Positions 53,981 through 64,000 of a stretch of 64,000 bases of DNA are shown one piece after another (position 1 is the stretch's first letter; each line of letters begins with the position of its first letter). The notes under the pieces are model-generated. The model did no database searches. It was not told where the DNA came from and saw only the letters and a list, made by a program, of their open reading frames with translations. The DNA is from Kryptolebias marmoratus (Eukaryota > Chordata > Actinopteri > Cyprinodontiformes > Rivulidae). Location of the stretch: positions 3,557,505-3,621,504 of the forward strand of contig NC_051431.1 in the NCBI RefSeq assembly GCF_001649575.2, in the 5' to 3' direction. The position numbers were made by a program, and so were the translations under genes.

Positions 53981-55829
53981 TAAAGAAAAAAGTTCTGATT
54001 TTATGCCAATAAAAAAAGCCACAGAAGACACGAAGTCGTTGTGTTTCTGTTTTTAAAAACAGACGTTCAGACATTAAACCACTCGCGCACTGCAGTTGTT
54101 TCAGTTTCACATTTTAGCCTTTTAGCTCCGAGGATCACATCCAGCTTCTGTTTTATTCGTTCTTCGTTTGGTTTCTCTGAGTCTGGTAAGCTTCGCAAAA
54201 TGCCAACAGATTGCATGACTTAAAAGAAGATTATAAAAATCTGTCGGAAGTTTCTCAGTCAGTCACATTTATACCTCAGCGTATGTTTGTCTGCTGCATG
54301 AAAACAAAAGTGACTGGAGGCTAAAGCACAGGTGGCAACGAAAGGTCTGATTACTGTTAAACCAGCTGGCTCTAATTTATAATTAAGATAATTTAACGAT
54401 GCGATAAAATCAAATATGAGTTTAAAGAACAGTCTTTACCCTCCCAGTTAGAAGCCCTGCATGTTCTGAAAGTTGTAAAAGTTTCTTCTGAAATAAATTA
54501 AAAGCACATCCCTGAAAAAGATCAAGTCAAATTTTCCTCACATTTCTAAAAACTCAAACCTAATCATTTTCTGTGGGAAGCTAAAGAGAACATCATAACC
54601 TTATTTTTCGGTATCGAAAGGCTCGGGGGGCGCTAAATATAACCTATCACGGATGACTTTTGTACATTATGTATCTTGCCTTCCTTAATTGCTGTGGTTT
54701 GTTCACAGCAGGAAGAGGTACGAAAGCCAGCACACCACCGCTTTTTTCCACGCGCAGGCACTGCGGGCAGAGACTATGGCTCATTATGCCGTGGAAAGCA
54801 AATCATTTCCAATAATTCTGTAAACTGAACCGACATCGAACGCGTTGCCATTAGTTTATAAGGTCTGGGAGAATCAAACTCTGCTGAATTTACATCTCTA
54901 ATTAAAATAAAATCTCAATCTTTCTGTTAAATTCCATGGACGACATTTCTTTCTTCTGTTATTGTTTTGTTATTAATTGGGTGAACACACTATCAATTTT
55001 TTTGTTTTTGTCTTTGTTTCTTTGTGCTGCTTTAACCATTTATTTATCTAAATGTTCGGCTCGTTTAGGAGATGGGTGGTCTGACTTTCGGTTTTTGTAG
55101 CTTTCACACATTTTAAAATAAAATCCCCATATAAATACACAGAGATCTCTTTAATTCCTTTACAAACACTGGCTCTGTTTGAAATCGGCGTCAGCACACT
55201 GGCTGTTTTTGTCGTCTTGGTTATGATTTGCTGCTGCATAAAAGATTCAACGCCTCAACGTCGCACCTATCACCTTCTTGTAAATACCTTCTAGTGTTTG
55301 TTCAGACGTCAAATTAAACTCTACGGCTTTGTTTGTAGAAAGATTTTAGGCAGAGATGATTTCCTTCAAATCTAAAATCTAATTTTTTTGACATTAATAT
55401 TGATTTATTTCTCCATTAATGAGCCAATGCTCACTCTGTTGTTTCCTGTTTATAGTTTATTTTATACATTTTTTTAGAAGAAAGAAAGCAAATATAGTTT
55501 GTTCTGCAGCTTTTAACTTTTTGTTTGTCTTTTCTTGTTTTAACGTCTCAGTTTTAGCTTTTTCAGCAACATTTGGCAAAACCATTTAGCGCCTGACATT
55601 CAGATTTCTCTTGTTTTACAGCAGAAGTAGCCTTTAATGATTAGTTAAAACGATCAGTCGTTTTGTGCAGTTTTGCCAGTGATAATTAAAAAGCAGCACA
55701 GAGGCTGCAGGTTCGAGCTCAGGTTGCAAGAAGAAAAACAACAACAACCTTTAAAAAAAAAATATTGCAGCATAATAGAGTAACCTAGAAGAAAAAATAC
55801 AGGAATTACTTGAATAGATGTATAATATT
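53981..55829. other. Repeat-poor block, no gene recognised
   Basis: No repeat terminus recognised over 1.8 kb. The stretch 54600-54880 is complex and GC-richer than its surroundings; conservation is possible but untested. Confidence 0.4.
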
Positions 55830-55970
55830 CCCACTGATCTATAGATCACTGAACGGCTTTGTACCTAGTATATTAAAGACTTATATCAACCGTTCTGTTA
55901 TATAAAGTCTCGATATTTTAAAACGTTTCCTCTTAGAGGAAAGTTCATTCATGTCCAAACGGTCTGTTAG
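55830..55970 (+). mobile_element. L2-like LINE fragment
   Basis: GATCTATAGATCACTGAACGG and ATATTAAAGACTTATATC correspond to the codons for YKSLNGL...YIKDL of the RT end, followed by CCTCTTAGAGGAAAGTTCAT. Confidence 0.6.
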
Positions 55971-56578
55971 CTTACACATCACTGACAGACTTCAACATAT
56001 CATAATAAAGACCTGTATTGAGGTAAAGATTTTCACCTGCATTCCTCCTCCTTCACCTCACCCGAGTTGGTTGATGGAAAGAGACAATACCTTAAATTTA
56101 AATATTTATTTTACCAAAAGCAGAGAGAAACCACCGGTTATTACAAAGATAAAACCAAATGCATTTGGGAGACAATCCTCAAATAAAATGTGGGAAAACA
56201 CATCACCTCAAAGTGTCAGCTAAGTGCCCCAAAGATTGTCTGAGGAAACAAAGGATGTTCTCTGGTTTTAATGCTTAGGTCCCCTCCCCTCCTTCAGAGG
56301 GTGCCGCTCTTCTCTGGAGGTCAAAGGGCAACTTCTTCCCCCTTCGTGCCTGGCACTGTGGCTCAAATCCAGGGCTTCTAACACATNTAATCAAATGTTA
56401 AATAAAGCATGGGAGAATAAATACAAGGCCTTCTATTCCACAACATTTAGATTATATATGCAGAACTGCTGCTCTTCTTATGATTAAATGCTGTTTAAGT
56501 GAAAGCTTGGTTTTGTCTAATTCCACACCTGTTATATCTGTTATAGTTATACTTTTATTTCTGTATCTGTAAATGCTT
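55971..56578. other. Unclassified segment between two L2 pieces
   Basis: It is bounded by near-identical L2 segments (55926-55970 and 56579-56622). No protein recognised; a C/T-rich block lies at 56280-56345 and a single N at 56387. It may be an insertion or the spacer of a tandem L2 duplication. Confidence 0.4.
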
Positions 56579-56812
56579 CCTCTTAGAGGAAAGTTTATTC
56601 ATGCTTAAATGGTCTAAGTCAGAAGTATTACACATTAAAGATCTGTTATTGTTATATCAACCCTACTCTGTTATAGTCATACCAATCTTACTATTAGCTG
56701 AAATTACCTGATTGATGTTTTTATTTCTGTATTTGATTCTGTACCTGATTGTTGTTTCTGTGTTGTTGCTGAAAAGTGCTATATAAATAAATTTCACTTC
56801 ACTATAATGTTT
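56579..56812 (+). mobile_element. L2-like LINE 3' end
   Basis: CCTCTTAGAGGAAAGTTTAT, GATTGTTGTTTCTGTGTTGT and the terminus GAAAAGTGCTATATAAATAA then ATTTCACTTCAC. Confidence 0.75.
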
Positions 56813-57689
56813 GAAAAGATGTAACCAATATACGACAAAAAGAATTAGCTTCATAAAAAAAAAAAAAAAAAACACTTTATTTGAGAAAAGCTCATCGTTT
56901 GCTTGAACAGAAGACAATAAAAGTAAAATTTATCACCGGATTCCTTAAAGTGGAGATAATTATGTTTTACCAAACAATCATAAATTTAGAAACAAGGAGC
57001 TTTGAGTTGTTCTGGTAGATGAAGCACAAAACAAGATGCATATTATAATGTCTCAGAGCGTTCAAAGAAATGGTACAAAAACTAAAAAAATGTAATATTT
57101 CTTGCAGAATTAGAAGTTTTATTTAAATGACTCATTTGAAGACATATAGGAAGTTAAAAACAAAAATCCGAAATCAAGATTTTTTAAAATGAAGCTGTTT
57201 TCTTAAATAAAGGCCGTGAAGGGGTTAAAGAAAAGTAATCTAAGAAATTATTAATCGTTTCACTGGAGCAACTCCTCCATTTTACAGTGTCACAGAGTGA
57301 CAGTTTAACTCAATTTCCTCCTCTGATTCCCCCGCCCCCGCCTACCTTGTTACTATTTTGGAAACATGTCCCATCTGGCTTCTCTTCACAACAATACTGC
57401 CCAATGAACTTTCATTTCCTCTGTTGTTAAATAGAAATGAGTCTGCTCTCCAACACAGGTGGGAGGCACACTTAATTGACTTGTGTTAACATGTTTGCAT
57501 GCCTTGTACACCTGGTCTCTTTCTATAAACACATTTTATCAATGCAATTTATTCCAGTCCTGTGATTTGACAGCTAACCCAGTGATGGACAGGCAAATAA
57601 CGCCCACAAAACGGTCTGACTTCGGCGTTACCGAGAGGATCGTTGAGGCGAAAGCTTCACGTGCGCTAAAATATGCGTCTGAGTTTGTA
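56813..57689. other. No gene recognised
   Basis: AT-rich unclassified sequence with an A-run at 56858-56873. Confidence 0.4.
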
Positions 57690-58500
57690 AGTAAGTAAAA
57701 ATTTAAGTGCTTTACATAATAAAAACATCAGTAGGATTACATTACAGTAATCAAAAACATCATTACAAACATCCAAAAAAAACACACTAATGTTTTAATA
57801 ATATTTTAGTAATATTTTGTTCAGAGCAATTGAATTTGTTTGCGGACTACTAATCAAAGGCAGCTTTAAACAGGTGAGTTTTCAGCCTTTAAACGAATTT
57901 AGTGTTTCGGCTGTTTCGCAGTTTTCCGGGAGTTTGTTCCAGATTGATGGTGCATAGAAACTGAAAGCTGCTTCTCCATGTTTGGTTCTGGTTCTGGGGA
58001 TACAAAGTAGACCAGAACCAGAAGACCTGAGTGTTCTGGACGGTTGATACAACGATAATAAGTCTTTAATCAGTTCAGTGATTTATAAAGTAATAGAAGT
58101 ATTTTAAAGTCTATTCTCTGAGCTACAGGGAGCCAGTGTAGGGACTTTAAAACCGGGGTGATGTGCTCTATTTTTCTGGTCTTAGTGAGAACATGAGCAG
58201 CAGCGTTTTGGATCAGCTGCAGCTGTCTGGTTGAGTTTTTTGGCAGACCTGTGAAGACGCTGTTGCAGTAAACGAGACGACTAAAGATGAACGCGTGCAT
58301 AATTTTCTCTAGGTCTTGTTGTGACATTAGTCCTTTAATTCTGGAGATGTTCTTCAGGTGGTAGAACTGTTTTTATGTGTCCCTTCAGGTTCAGGTCTGA
58401 GTCTATTACTACACCCAGGTTTCGGGCCTGATCACTAGCTGTGCGCTGACTCTCGATCGTTCCTCTTTAGGTCCAAAGATAAAAAATTTCCGTCTTGTGG
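57690..58500 (-). mobile_element. L2-like LINE, RT C-terminal half and 3' end
   Basis: On the minus strand, 58490-58330 gives QARNLGVVIDSDLNLKGHIK followed by a frame change and FYHLKNISRIKGLMSQQDL. The frame 58327-58070 reads IMHAFIFSRLVYCNSVFTGL, QLQLIQNAAAHVLTKTRKIE and HITPVLKSLHWLPVAQRIDF. Further C-terminal blocks follow down to about 57890, broken by stops and frameshifts. The 3' untranslated sequence runs to about 57690. This is the most extensive reverse transcriptase remnant in the window, covering the thumb and C-terminal region. Confidence 0.82.
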
Positions 58501-59738
58501 CAACGTTAAATCAGATGTTGGTGTAGTTTAAAGTTTGTGAAGTGTTAAGGGGAAGGGCAAATAGGATCCCTGAAGCTCTGTGTCAAATTAAAAAAAAAGA
58601 AAATGATGACTTAGTGGGAGCCCAATTTGTCTTCCGGAGCTTTGAGAGGCTAGAGCTACATAAAGAAGAAGAAGAAGAAGAAGAAGAAGAAGAAGAAGAA
58701 AGCATCACATTCTGGCTGGCTATCTGTAGGCTGCATCACAGGTTTTTCAAATGAACATCACTTTCATCTCATCTGCTGCTTGACAGAACTTAAATTGGAT
58801 CCCAAAGAGAGTAACATGATAGAAATGAAATCATTTCCATTTTTTGCCTACATGCCGCCCATCAGCATTGTTGATTTGAAGACGTGTTTTATTTAAAATT
58901 ACACAAACGCACTCCCGGAAAACTTTTTCAAATCAAAAGTCAAACCGCTTGTATGGAAGTGTCAGGAGCTGAATAGTTTTTCTGTTATCGCAGACGTCTG
59001 ACGGCGCCTCAGTCAAGGTTGAAAAGCTCACTTTTCCTGTCGTTGGTTTCTCGTCTGGATGCTAAATATTTATTCTTCTTCCTCTCTGTTTTTCCCTCCG
59101 CGAGACAATTTCAGTGTCCCTTTAAAACAAGAACCACTTGATGGAAACTCTTTGTAACTTCAATAGTGCACAGCAATGACAATTATGCTTTCTATTACAA
59201 AACTATCCCCTTATTTTCTACACAATTAACCCTGGGCTAACACTAATTTAGGCCTTCATTGCCCACAGGATACTTCCTTGAGATGATGAGTAAACAGAGG
59301 ACTAGCAGAAGCATAAATCTCTAAAGAATAAAGAAAAAAAGCATGCATCTATGCAGTTTTTTTTAAAAATCCCATGAGTAAATAGTGCATTAGCCTGATG
59401 AACAAATAAGAATATTCATGAGTCCGTTGTCTTGCCCCTCGGTGATCTATAATTAAATGTGGACACAACGAAGAGATGGATCAAGTACGGTGCTGGTTTT
59501 GCTTTTTTCATTAGATTTACTCGCAATTAAAATATAACATCAGCCTCGCTATAAAAAGAATTAAAGTGCTCTAAAAAAGAAATACAATAGGTATATGTTC
59601 TGGATGACCGACTAAAGTAATCTAAGTGACGTGGAGCAACTTTTGTCCTTTTTAACCTTAAATATACACAAAAAAATCTAATACCAGGACATAAGGTTGC
59701 ACAGTTATTGAAACTAAAATTCACAAAAGTGTTTTACA
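58501..59738. other. Repeat-poor block, no gene recognised
   Basis: It contains the (AAG)n run listed separately. The rest is complex unique-looking sequence; frames are short and unremarkable. Confidence 0.4.
58662..58701. repeat. (AAG)n microsatellite
   Basis: About 13 AAG units. It creates a glutamate run in the spurious frame 58542-58754. Confidence 0.97.
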
Positions 59739-59740
59739 TA

Positions 59741-60228
59741 CAGATGCGGATAAATTTGTTGGTAACCTTCCACGATAATTAAAAAATGATGTGACTGAAG
59801 ATTGTTTCATCAGGGGTTTGTTGATGTGTGTTTTGGTGAATTTCTGTCCGCCATTTTTGTGTTTTTCGCCCAACAGTGGAGCCCTTCTAGGTCTTCTTCC
59901 ATCCCATTATGATTCAAAACACAACCTATGGTGCAATCAGAACTTTGACCTTGGAGATCAGCTTGAATGGTTTTAGTTAATTTCCTTGGCTCTTTTTCAA
60001 CCATCTGCACTTTCCATCTGATCAACCTGGGGTTGCATTTTCTCTTGCGTCCATGTCCTGGGAGGTTGGCCGCAATCCTGAGAACCTTTATATTTTTCAA
60101 TAACATTGTCAGCTGTGGTCAGAGGAACATGAAGCCGCTTGGAGATGGTTGTGTAGCCTTTACTGTCAACATGGATATCTTTAATCTTCTTTCTGAGCTC
60201 CTCAGATAGCTCTCTACAAAACTGAAAA
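59741..60228 (-). mobile_element. Tc1-like element, truncated
   Basis: The left terminus CAGATGCGGATAAATTTGTT follows TA at 59739-59740. The interior encodes the transposase N-terminal domain on the minus strand. The other half, with the catalytic domain and second terminus, is missing; the element runs into SINE sequence at 60231. Confidence 0.75.
59815..60214 (-). pseudogene. Tc1-like transposase, DNA-binding domain
   Basis: The minus strand reads ELSEELRKKIKDIHVDSKGY, TTISKRLHVPLTTADNVIEK and, after a frameshift near 60065-60090, GRKRKCNPRLIRWKVQMVEK, EPRKLTKTIQADLQGQ and LNHNGMEEDLEGLH. This is the bipartite paired-like helix-turn-helix of Tc1 transposases, which binds the inverted repeats. 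The GRKRK motif between the two subdomains is the usual AT-hook-like linker. The DDE catalytic domain is absent. Confidence 0.8.
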
Positions 60229-60230
60229 CA

Positions 60231-60299
60231 GTAATCAGAGCTGTCGCCTCACAGCAAGAAGGTCGCAGTGTTACAACCCTGCTGCGGCCTTTCAATTTA
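60231..60299 (+). mobile_element. tRNA-headed SINE head fragment
   Basis: AGAGCTGTCGCCTCACAGC, AAGAAGGTCGCAGTG and CTGCGGCCTTTCAA match the head of the copy at 34568. It is head-only and joined to a reverse copy. Confidence 0.65.
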
Positions 60300-60658
60300 A
60301 TTCAATTTATCCATCCATTTTCTTTACCCACTTCTCCCTTCCGGGTCGCGGGGAGCTGGTGCCTATCCCCAGCAGTCACTGTGCGAGAGGCGGGGGACAC
60401 CCTGGACAGGTCGCAAGTCCATCGCAGGGCCACATATAGACAAACAACAATTCATGCTCTCACTCACACCTAGGGACAATTTTAGAGTCACCAATTAACC
60501 TAACATGCATGTTTTTGGTCTGTGGGAGGAAACCGGAGTACCCGGAGTAAACCCACGTGTGCACAGGAAGAACATGCATATTCCACTCAGAAAGACCCCA
60601 GAGAAGCGATCCTGCAACCTTGCTGGGAGGCAACAGCTCAAACCACTATTCCACTGTG
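60300..60658 (-). mobile_element. tRNA-headed SINE, reverse copy, nearly complete
   Basis: TATCCATCCATTTTCTTTACC, read in parts, then GCGAGAGGCGGGGGACACC, ACATGCATGTTTTTGGTCTG, box B region GCGATCCTGCAACC and box A region ACAGCTCAAACCACTATTCC. It preserves the middle block TAGACAAACAACAATTCATG, which the copy at 41365 lacks. Confidence 0.85.
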
Positions 60659-60815
60659 TCAATTCAATTCAAAGATACTTTATTAATCCCAAAGGGAAAT
60701 TAAATGTTGTTGTAGTTCATAATCCTGGTTTCGTTAAAGAGTTGTTATATATGCTGATGGCTGTGGGCAGGAAGGGTCTCTTGTAGCATTCTGTCCCGAT
60801 GTGTCCTCGGTCCTG
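60659..60815 (-). mobile_element. LINE 3' tail
   Basis: TCAATTCAATTCAAAGATAC, TTTATTAATCCCAAAGGGAA is the reverse of a Rex-like LINE terminus ending in GAATTGAATTGA. Upstream on the minus strand a frame gives [17 protein letters not shown], like the end of a non-LTR ORF. It is directly preceded by histone H3 sequence in the same orientation. Confidence 0.65.
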
Positions 60816-61004
60816 GTGTCCTCAAAAAGCCCCACCAGGTGAGCCTCGCTGGCCTCCTGGGGAGCCATGATGGCCGAGCTCTGGAAGCTCAGGTTGGTCT
60901 TGAAGTCCTGGGCGATCTCCCGGACCAGGTGCTAGAAGGGCAGCTTCGGGATGAGCAGCTCTGGAAGTGGTGGATTAACGGGCAGTCTGCTTGGTTCTGG
61001 CCAT
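60816..61004 (-). pseudogene. Histone H3 pseudogene fragment
   Basis: From the ATG at 61004 the minus strand reads MARTKQTAR, then a stop in place of lysine 9. After a deletion of roughly 50 codons and in another frame it continues ELLIPKLPF, a stop in place of Q68, [20 protein letters not shown] and [19 protein letters not shown]. These are the N-terminal tail and the core helices around residues 59-107 of histone H3, the nucleosome core protein. The C-terminal helix is missing: the H3 similarity ends at EDT and LINE-like sequence follows. Replication-dependent H3 genes have no introns, so lack of introns does not prove retroposition. Confidence 0.9.
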
Positions 61005-61261
61005 GACTGGACTTCAGGGTTCTTCACATTTAACACTTGTTGTCATGGTTACGCATCATAACAAAATGTCCAAAAGTAAAAAAAAGGTTTCGGTAAAAAT
61101 CCTTCCAGCTGCACAGCATCCTATACCAGAGGAAATAATCATCCAAAAAAAATGATTTACATCAAGAAAAAAAGAGGAATAACATGTTCAAAAGCAATAT
61201 CTCAGAATAAATGTAACAGAGCTACTCCAACATGCAGCCACCTCAAGCAGCGCAATTCTAG

Positions 61262-61435
61262 AAGCTGCATGGAGTTTGCATGTTCTCCCCATGAATGCAT
61301 GGGTTTGACTCTGGCGTCCTCCACAGACTAAAAACATGCACGTTAGGTTAACTGGGAACTCTAAATTGTCACTAAGTGTGAGTTTTGTGCATTAATGGCA
61401 GTCTGTCTCATTTGTCTCTATGTTGCCTCCATATG
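61262..61435 (+). mobile_element. tRNA-headed SINE, middle fragment
   Basis: GGAGTTTGCATGTTCTCCCC, AAAAACATGCACGTTAGG, GGGAACTCTAAATTGTCACT and TTTGTCTCTATGTTG match the SINE body. Head and tail are missing. Confidence 0.75.
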
Positions 61436-61437
61436 TT

Positions 61438-61668
61438 TACAGATACTGAGCTAAACTTTGGTGTGGTAGTATCTGAGACTGATCCTCAGCACATGCTCCA
61501 AGTACATCTTGCAATATTGCATAAAATTCTACAGAAGAGCACCGATGAGTTTTGACCAAAACGGCTACAGCTGTCATTTCTCAACACAAGATGATTTTAG
61601 TTTAAAACTCTGGCGTGACAGGTGGTGGATGATATGCATTCCCTCAAGGAAAGCTAAGCCATTAATTT
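61438..61668 (-). repeat. Family A repeat with palindromic end
   Basis: GTTTACAGATACTGAGC, GGTGTGGTAGTATCTGAGAC and the end GATATGCATTCCCTCAAGG then AAGCCATTAATTTC. Confidence 0.8.
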
Positions 61669-62721
61669 CAGAACTGTGGAGAACTAAAGATGAGTAAAAT
61701 CTGTGGTATAACGAGTACAGTATAAAACTCAATCATTAGACTGTCAGAGACAAACTTAGGATGAGATTTCTATTTTAGTAAAAAAAAAAAAAAAACCCTT
61801 CTGCATGATTGTCAAGTGTATTTCTCAACTTCTAAAGGTTGGTAAGCACATTTTCTCCTTACAGTTTCTGTATTTTTCGTTTTATTTACACGTCCTCAAA
61901 TTGAGACTTGCATATTTTGGGAGGCCAAGCAGAAAGGACGGAATAATGACTGCCTGCTGAGGTAATATATACTGCCTCGTGTCAAGTTGTGTAAATCACA
62001 GGGGCAATCATTAAGATGGTTAAAGTAGTACACTGTGTGCTCTGTGATTATGTTCTATAAACAAACCATGTGGCGGAAGGATTAACATGGTCCAGTGGTG
62101 TTTTTAGATCAGGAATGGGGGGGGAGGCGAAGTGGGGAGAAAGCAGCAACCTGCAGCTCGAGGCTTTGATCATCACTGATGCTGAGTGTAGTGATTTACT
62201 GCACCACAAAGTCTTTGAAAGTCCCTCTTCTGATGCTCCGGGCCGGTCAGTCCTTTGAGCTTCAGTTTTTTTTATTATTATTATTCATCTCTGTGGAGGC
62301 ATACAAGATGGTAATTAGATCTGGACCGATACTTCTCAAGTCCTTACAACAATTCATTTGCTCTTTCATGTAAGTTATGCTCATCATCTTATCAACAGAC
62401 GTGCAACCAGAAACATACTTTGGATTACTGTGTGCGTGTGTAAACATGCAAAATGTATTAAATTAATTAATCATTTCATGAAATAAAAAATGCTACTTGT
62501 TCGATGTTTTTACATTTTCCACTCTGGGTTTGAGAGTCATATACACGTGTGTCTATTTCATAAATAATCTGTTCATCAATTTTTAATTCTAACGCCAATA
62601 TTTTATTCTATTCCTAACAACAGCTGCAGATTCAAATGCTGAAAATAAATTACTGACATGGTGAGATCCAGAGATGATAAGATTCATAAAATTGTTTAAA
62701 AAAAAGAAAATAGAAGAGCTA
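61669..62721. other. No gene recognised
   Basis: AT-rich, with an A-run at 61780-61794. The open frames are short and without motif. Confidence 0.4.
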
Positions 62722-62990
62722 ATTAAAGGCCTAATATTCCCTGAAGGGATGCATAATGTTCGCTACTTTTTATGGCAGAATTTTAAACAAAAATTATTTT
62801 ATGTTATGCGTGATCTCATTCAGTAACGCAAAATGACTCTCAGCTACTACCACATCAGACTTCAGCTCATTATCTGTAAATCTGACTGAGTTGCAGCCAT
62901 TTTTGTGTTTGCTGAGGTTAAATAGCTGTGGCGACCATCTTGAATTAGGTTGATTACAAATCTTAATGTTTCTGAGAGAGCAGTGCTCAA
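62722..62990 (+). repeat. Family A repeat with palindromic end
   Basis: It begins AATTAAAGGCCTAATATTCC then CTGAAGGGATGCATAATG, and runs through ATGACTCTCAGCTACTACC and GGCGACCATCTTGAATTAGG. It gives the clearest view of the 5' side of the unit. Confidence 0.88.
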
Positions 62991-63220
62991 AGCATGTGTT
63001 GGCGATTACTCTCAGCTACTACCACAGCAAAGTTTAGCTCAATATCTGTAAAACTGGCTTAATTAAAATAATTTTTTAGCTGTGGTAGCCATCTTGAATT
63101 TGGTTGCCTTCAAATGTTAAAGAGTTGTGGATGAAAACTCAGTGAATACTTACTGAAAGTTTCATTAAAATCCATCCAGTGGTTCATAAGATATTTTGCT
63201 AACAAATAGACAGACCTTTG
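62991..63220 (+). repeat. Family A repeat, tandem second copy
   Basis: GTGTTGGCGATTACTCTCAG, GGTAGCCATCTTGAATTTGG, AAAATCCATCCAGTGGTTC and GATATTTTGCTAACAAATAG. Same orientation, directly after the preceding copy and without the palindromic end. Confidence 0.88.
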
Positions 63221-64000
63221 CTTTTGGTGATGGACAATAAGAAAACCTAAAGACAGCAAACAGAAACTGAATACTGACAGCATTTTCTAAAAGTGTAATG
63301 GAAACCAAAGCGTTCAGCTTTAGCAGCACAGCTTCGGTTGAAGTAAATCCTTTTTAAAAGACAAAATGTCTCGAAACTCAAAAACCCAATGTTGTCGACT
63401 CAAAGGTTAATTTCCAAGACATTAGAACTCATCAGTTTATCTACCATCAGCTTTAATCACAGCTCTGTTTGCTCCATTCTGTCTGTGGAGCATTTCCTGC
63501 CCGAATCGTTCAGTTTCAGCTGTGCATTTCTTTTTGTTACGCTTTTGGTCAGACTCGTGCCAAACAAGCCTTGTGAGGTGGATTCTAGCTGGTTGAGCCT
63601 GTCATGATATGACTGATGGCTCACCTTCCAACAGTTTGTGCACAGCCCAGAGGTTTGCTCGGGGTCGCTGTCCTGCTAAATGACAAAGTTGCAACCTTTT
63701 AAATGGATTCCTGGAGGAACAGCACGTCACTGCAAGATGAAGTGATGCTCGTGTCGGTTCAAGACGTTGCCAGCAGGGAAACACTCACAAACCAACGCTG
63801 ATCCATGTTTTCATTTTTCTAATAAACAACACCAACACAACCGTTTGAACTAAAGATCTCAAACTTTGATTTATCTCCCCACGAGCCTCTCTCAGTCATC
63901 CTCAGTGCTTTATGAATGGTGCTTGGTTCTCTCTTTGCGGGAATGGTTTCTTTATGAAAACTTCCATGGTGGGCCTTCCCACAACAGCTGCTGCGTCCTT
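63221..64000. other. No gene recognised to window end
   Basis: Unclassified. The frames at 63389-63607 and 63602-63784 have no motif I can place. Confidence 0.4.

Noticed and set aside
58542..58754. Acidic glutamate-run protein
   Set aside because: The run comes from the (AAG)n microsatellite.
63389..63784. Possible transposase or host exon at the window end
   Set aside because: I could not identify a conserved motif in any frame, so no function is assigned.
1..64000. CRISPR arrays, operons, ribosome binding sites, bacterial promoters
   Set aside because: The repeat content is that of a vertebrate nuclear genome, and no regularly spaced identical repeats occur.

Overview
The window reads as a non-coding stretch of a teleost fish nuclear genome. 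The grounds are AT-rich sequence with no long open frames, dinucleotide microsatellites, assembly gaps, and a dense mix of repeat types typical of ray-finned fish: hAT, Tc1/mariner and Harbinger-type DNA transposons, L2/CR1-like LINE ends, a tRNA-headed SINE, LTR-like units and a Penelope-like fragment. I cannot fix the species; a percomorph or killifish-like genome is my impression only. I recognise no intact host gene, tRNA, rRNA or CRISPR array. The only recognisable host-gene sequence is a broken histone H3 fragment (60816-61004, minus strand).

Layout. 1-0.9 kb: hAT-type and Tc1-type remnants. 4.3-5.4 kb: a hAT-like element with a 485-base assembly gap, inserted in a dispersed repeat that I call family A. 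7.1-8.6 kb: a three-level nest (family A, then SINE, then Harbinger-like element). 9.4-10.8 kb: an LTR-like unit and a hAT with a CGGBP1-like zinc finger. 12.3-13.4 kb: a BED-finger hAT and a hairpin MITE. 15.3-19.1 kb: repeat-poor. 19.1-25.9 kb: nested family A copies, a hairpin MITE hit by a Harbinger-like element, a fold-back mariner, and LINE ends. 26-35.8 kb: mostly unclassified sequence with scattered repeats. 35.8-43.1 kb: a dense repeat cluster. 44.5-46.1 kb: two hAT elements flanking a Penelope-like insertion. 47.5-51.1 kb: LTR-like unit, then family A holding an L2 tail holding a hAT. 51.1-59.7 kb: repeat-poor blocks with L2 fragments. 59.7-63.2 kb: Tc1, SINEs, a LINE tail fused to histone H3 sequence, and more family A.

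No genes work together here. The information is historical. Target-site duplications (TSDs) and interrupted copies give a relative order of insertion, with family A the oldest layer at most nests. Several short elements keep only the first part of a transposase gene, sometimes ending at a plausible splice donor. Family A, about 20 copies of a roughly 0.4-0.5 kb unit with a palindromic end, is the most abundant structure and I cannot assign it to a named family.
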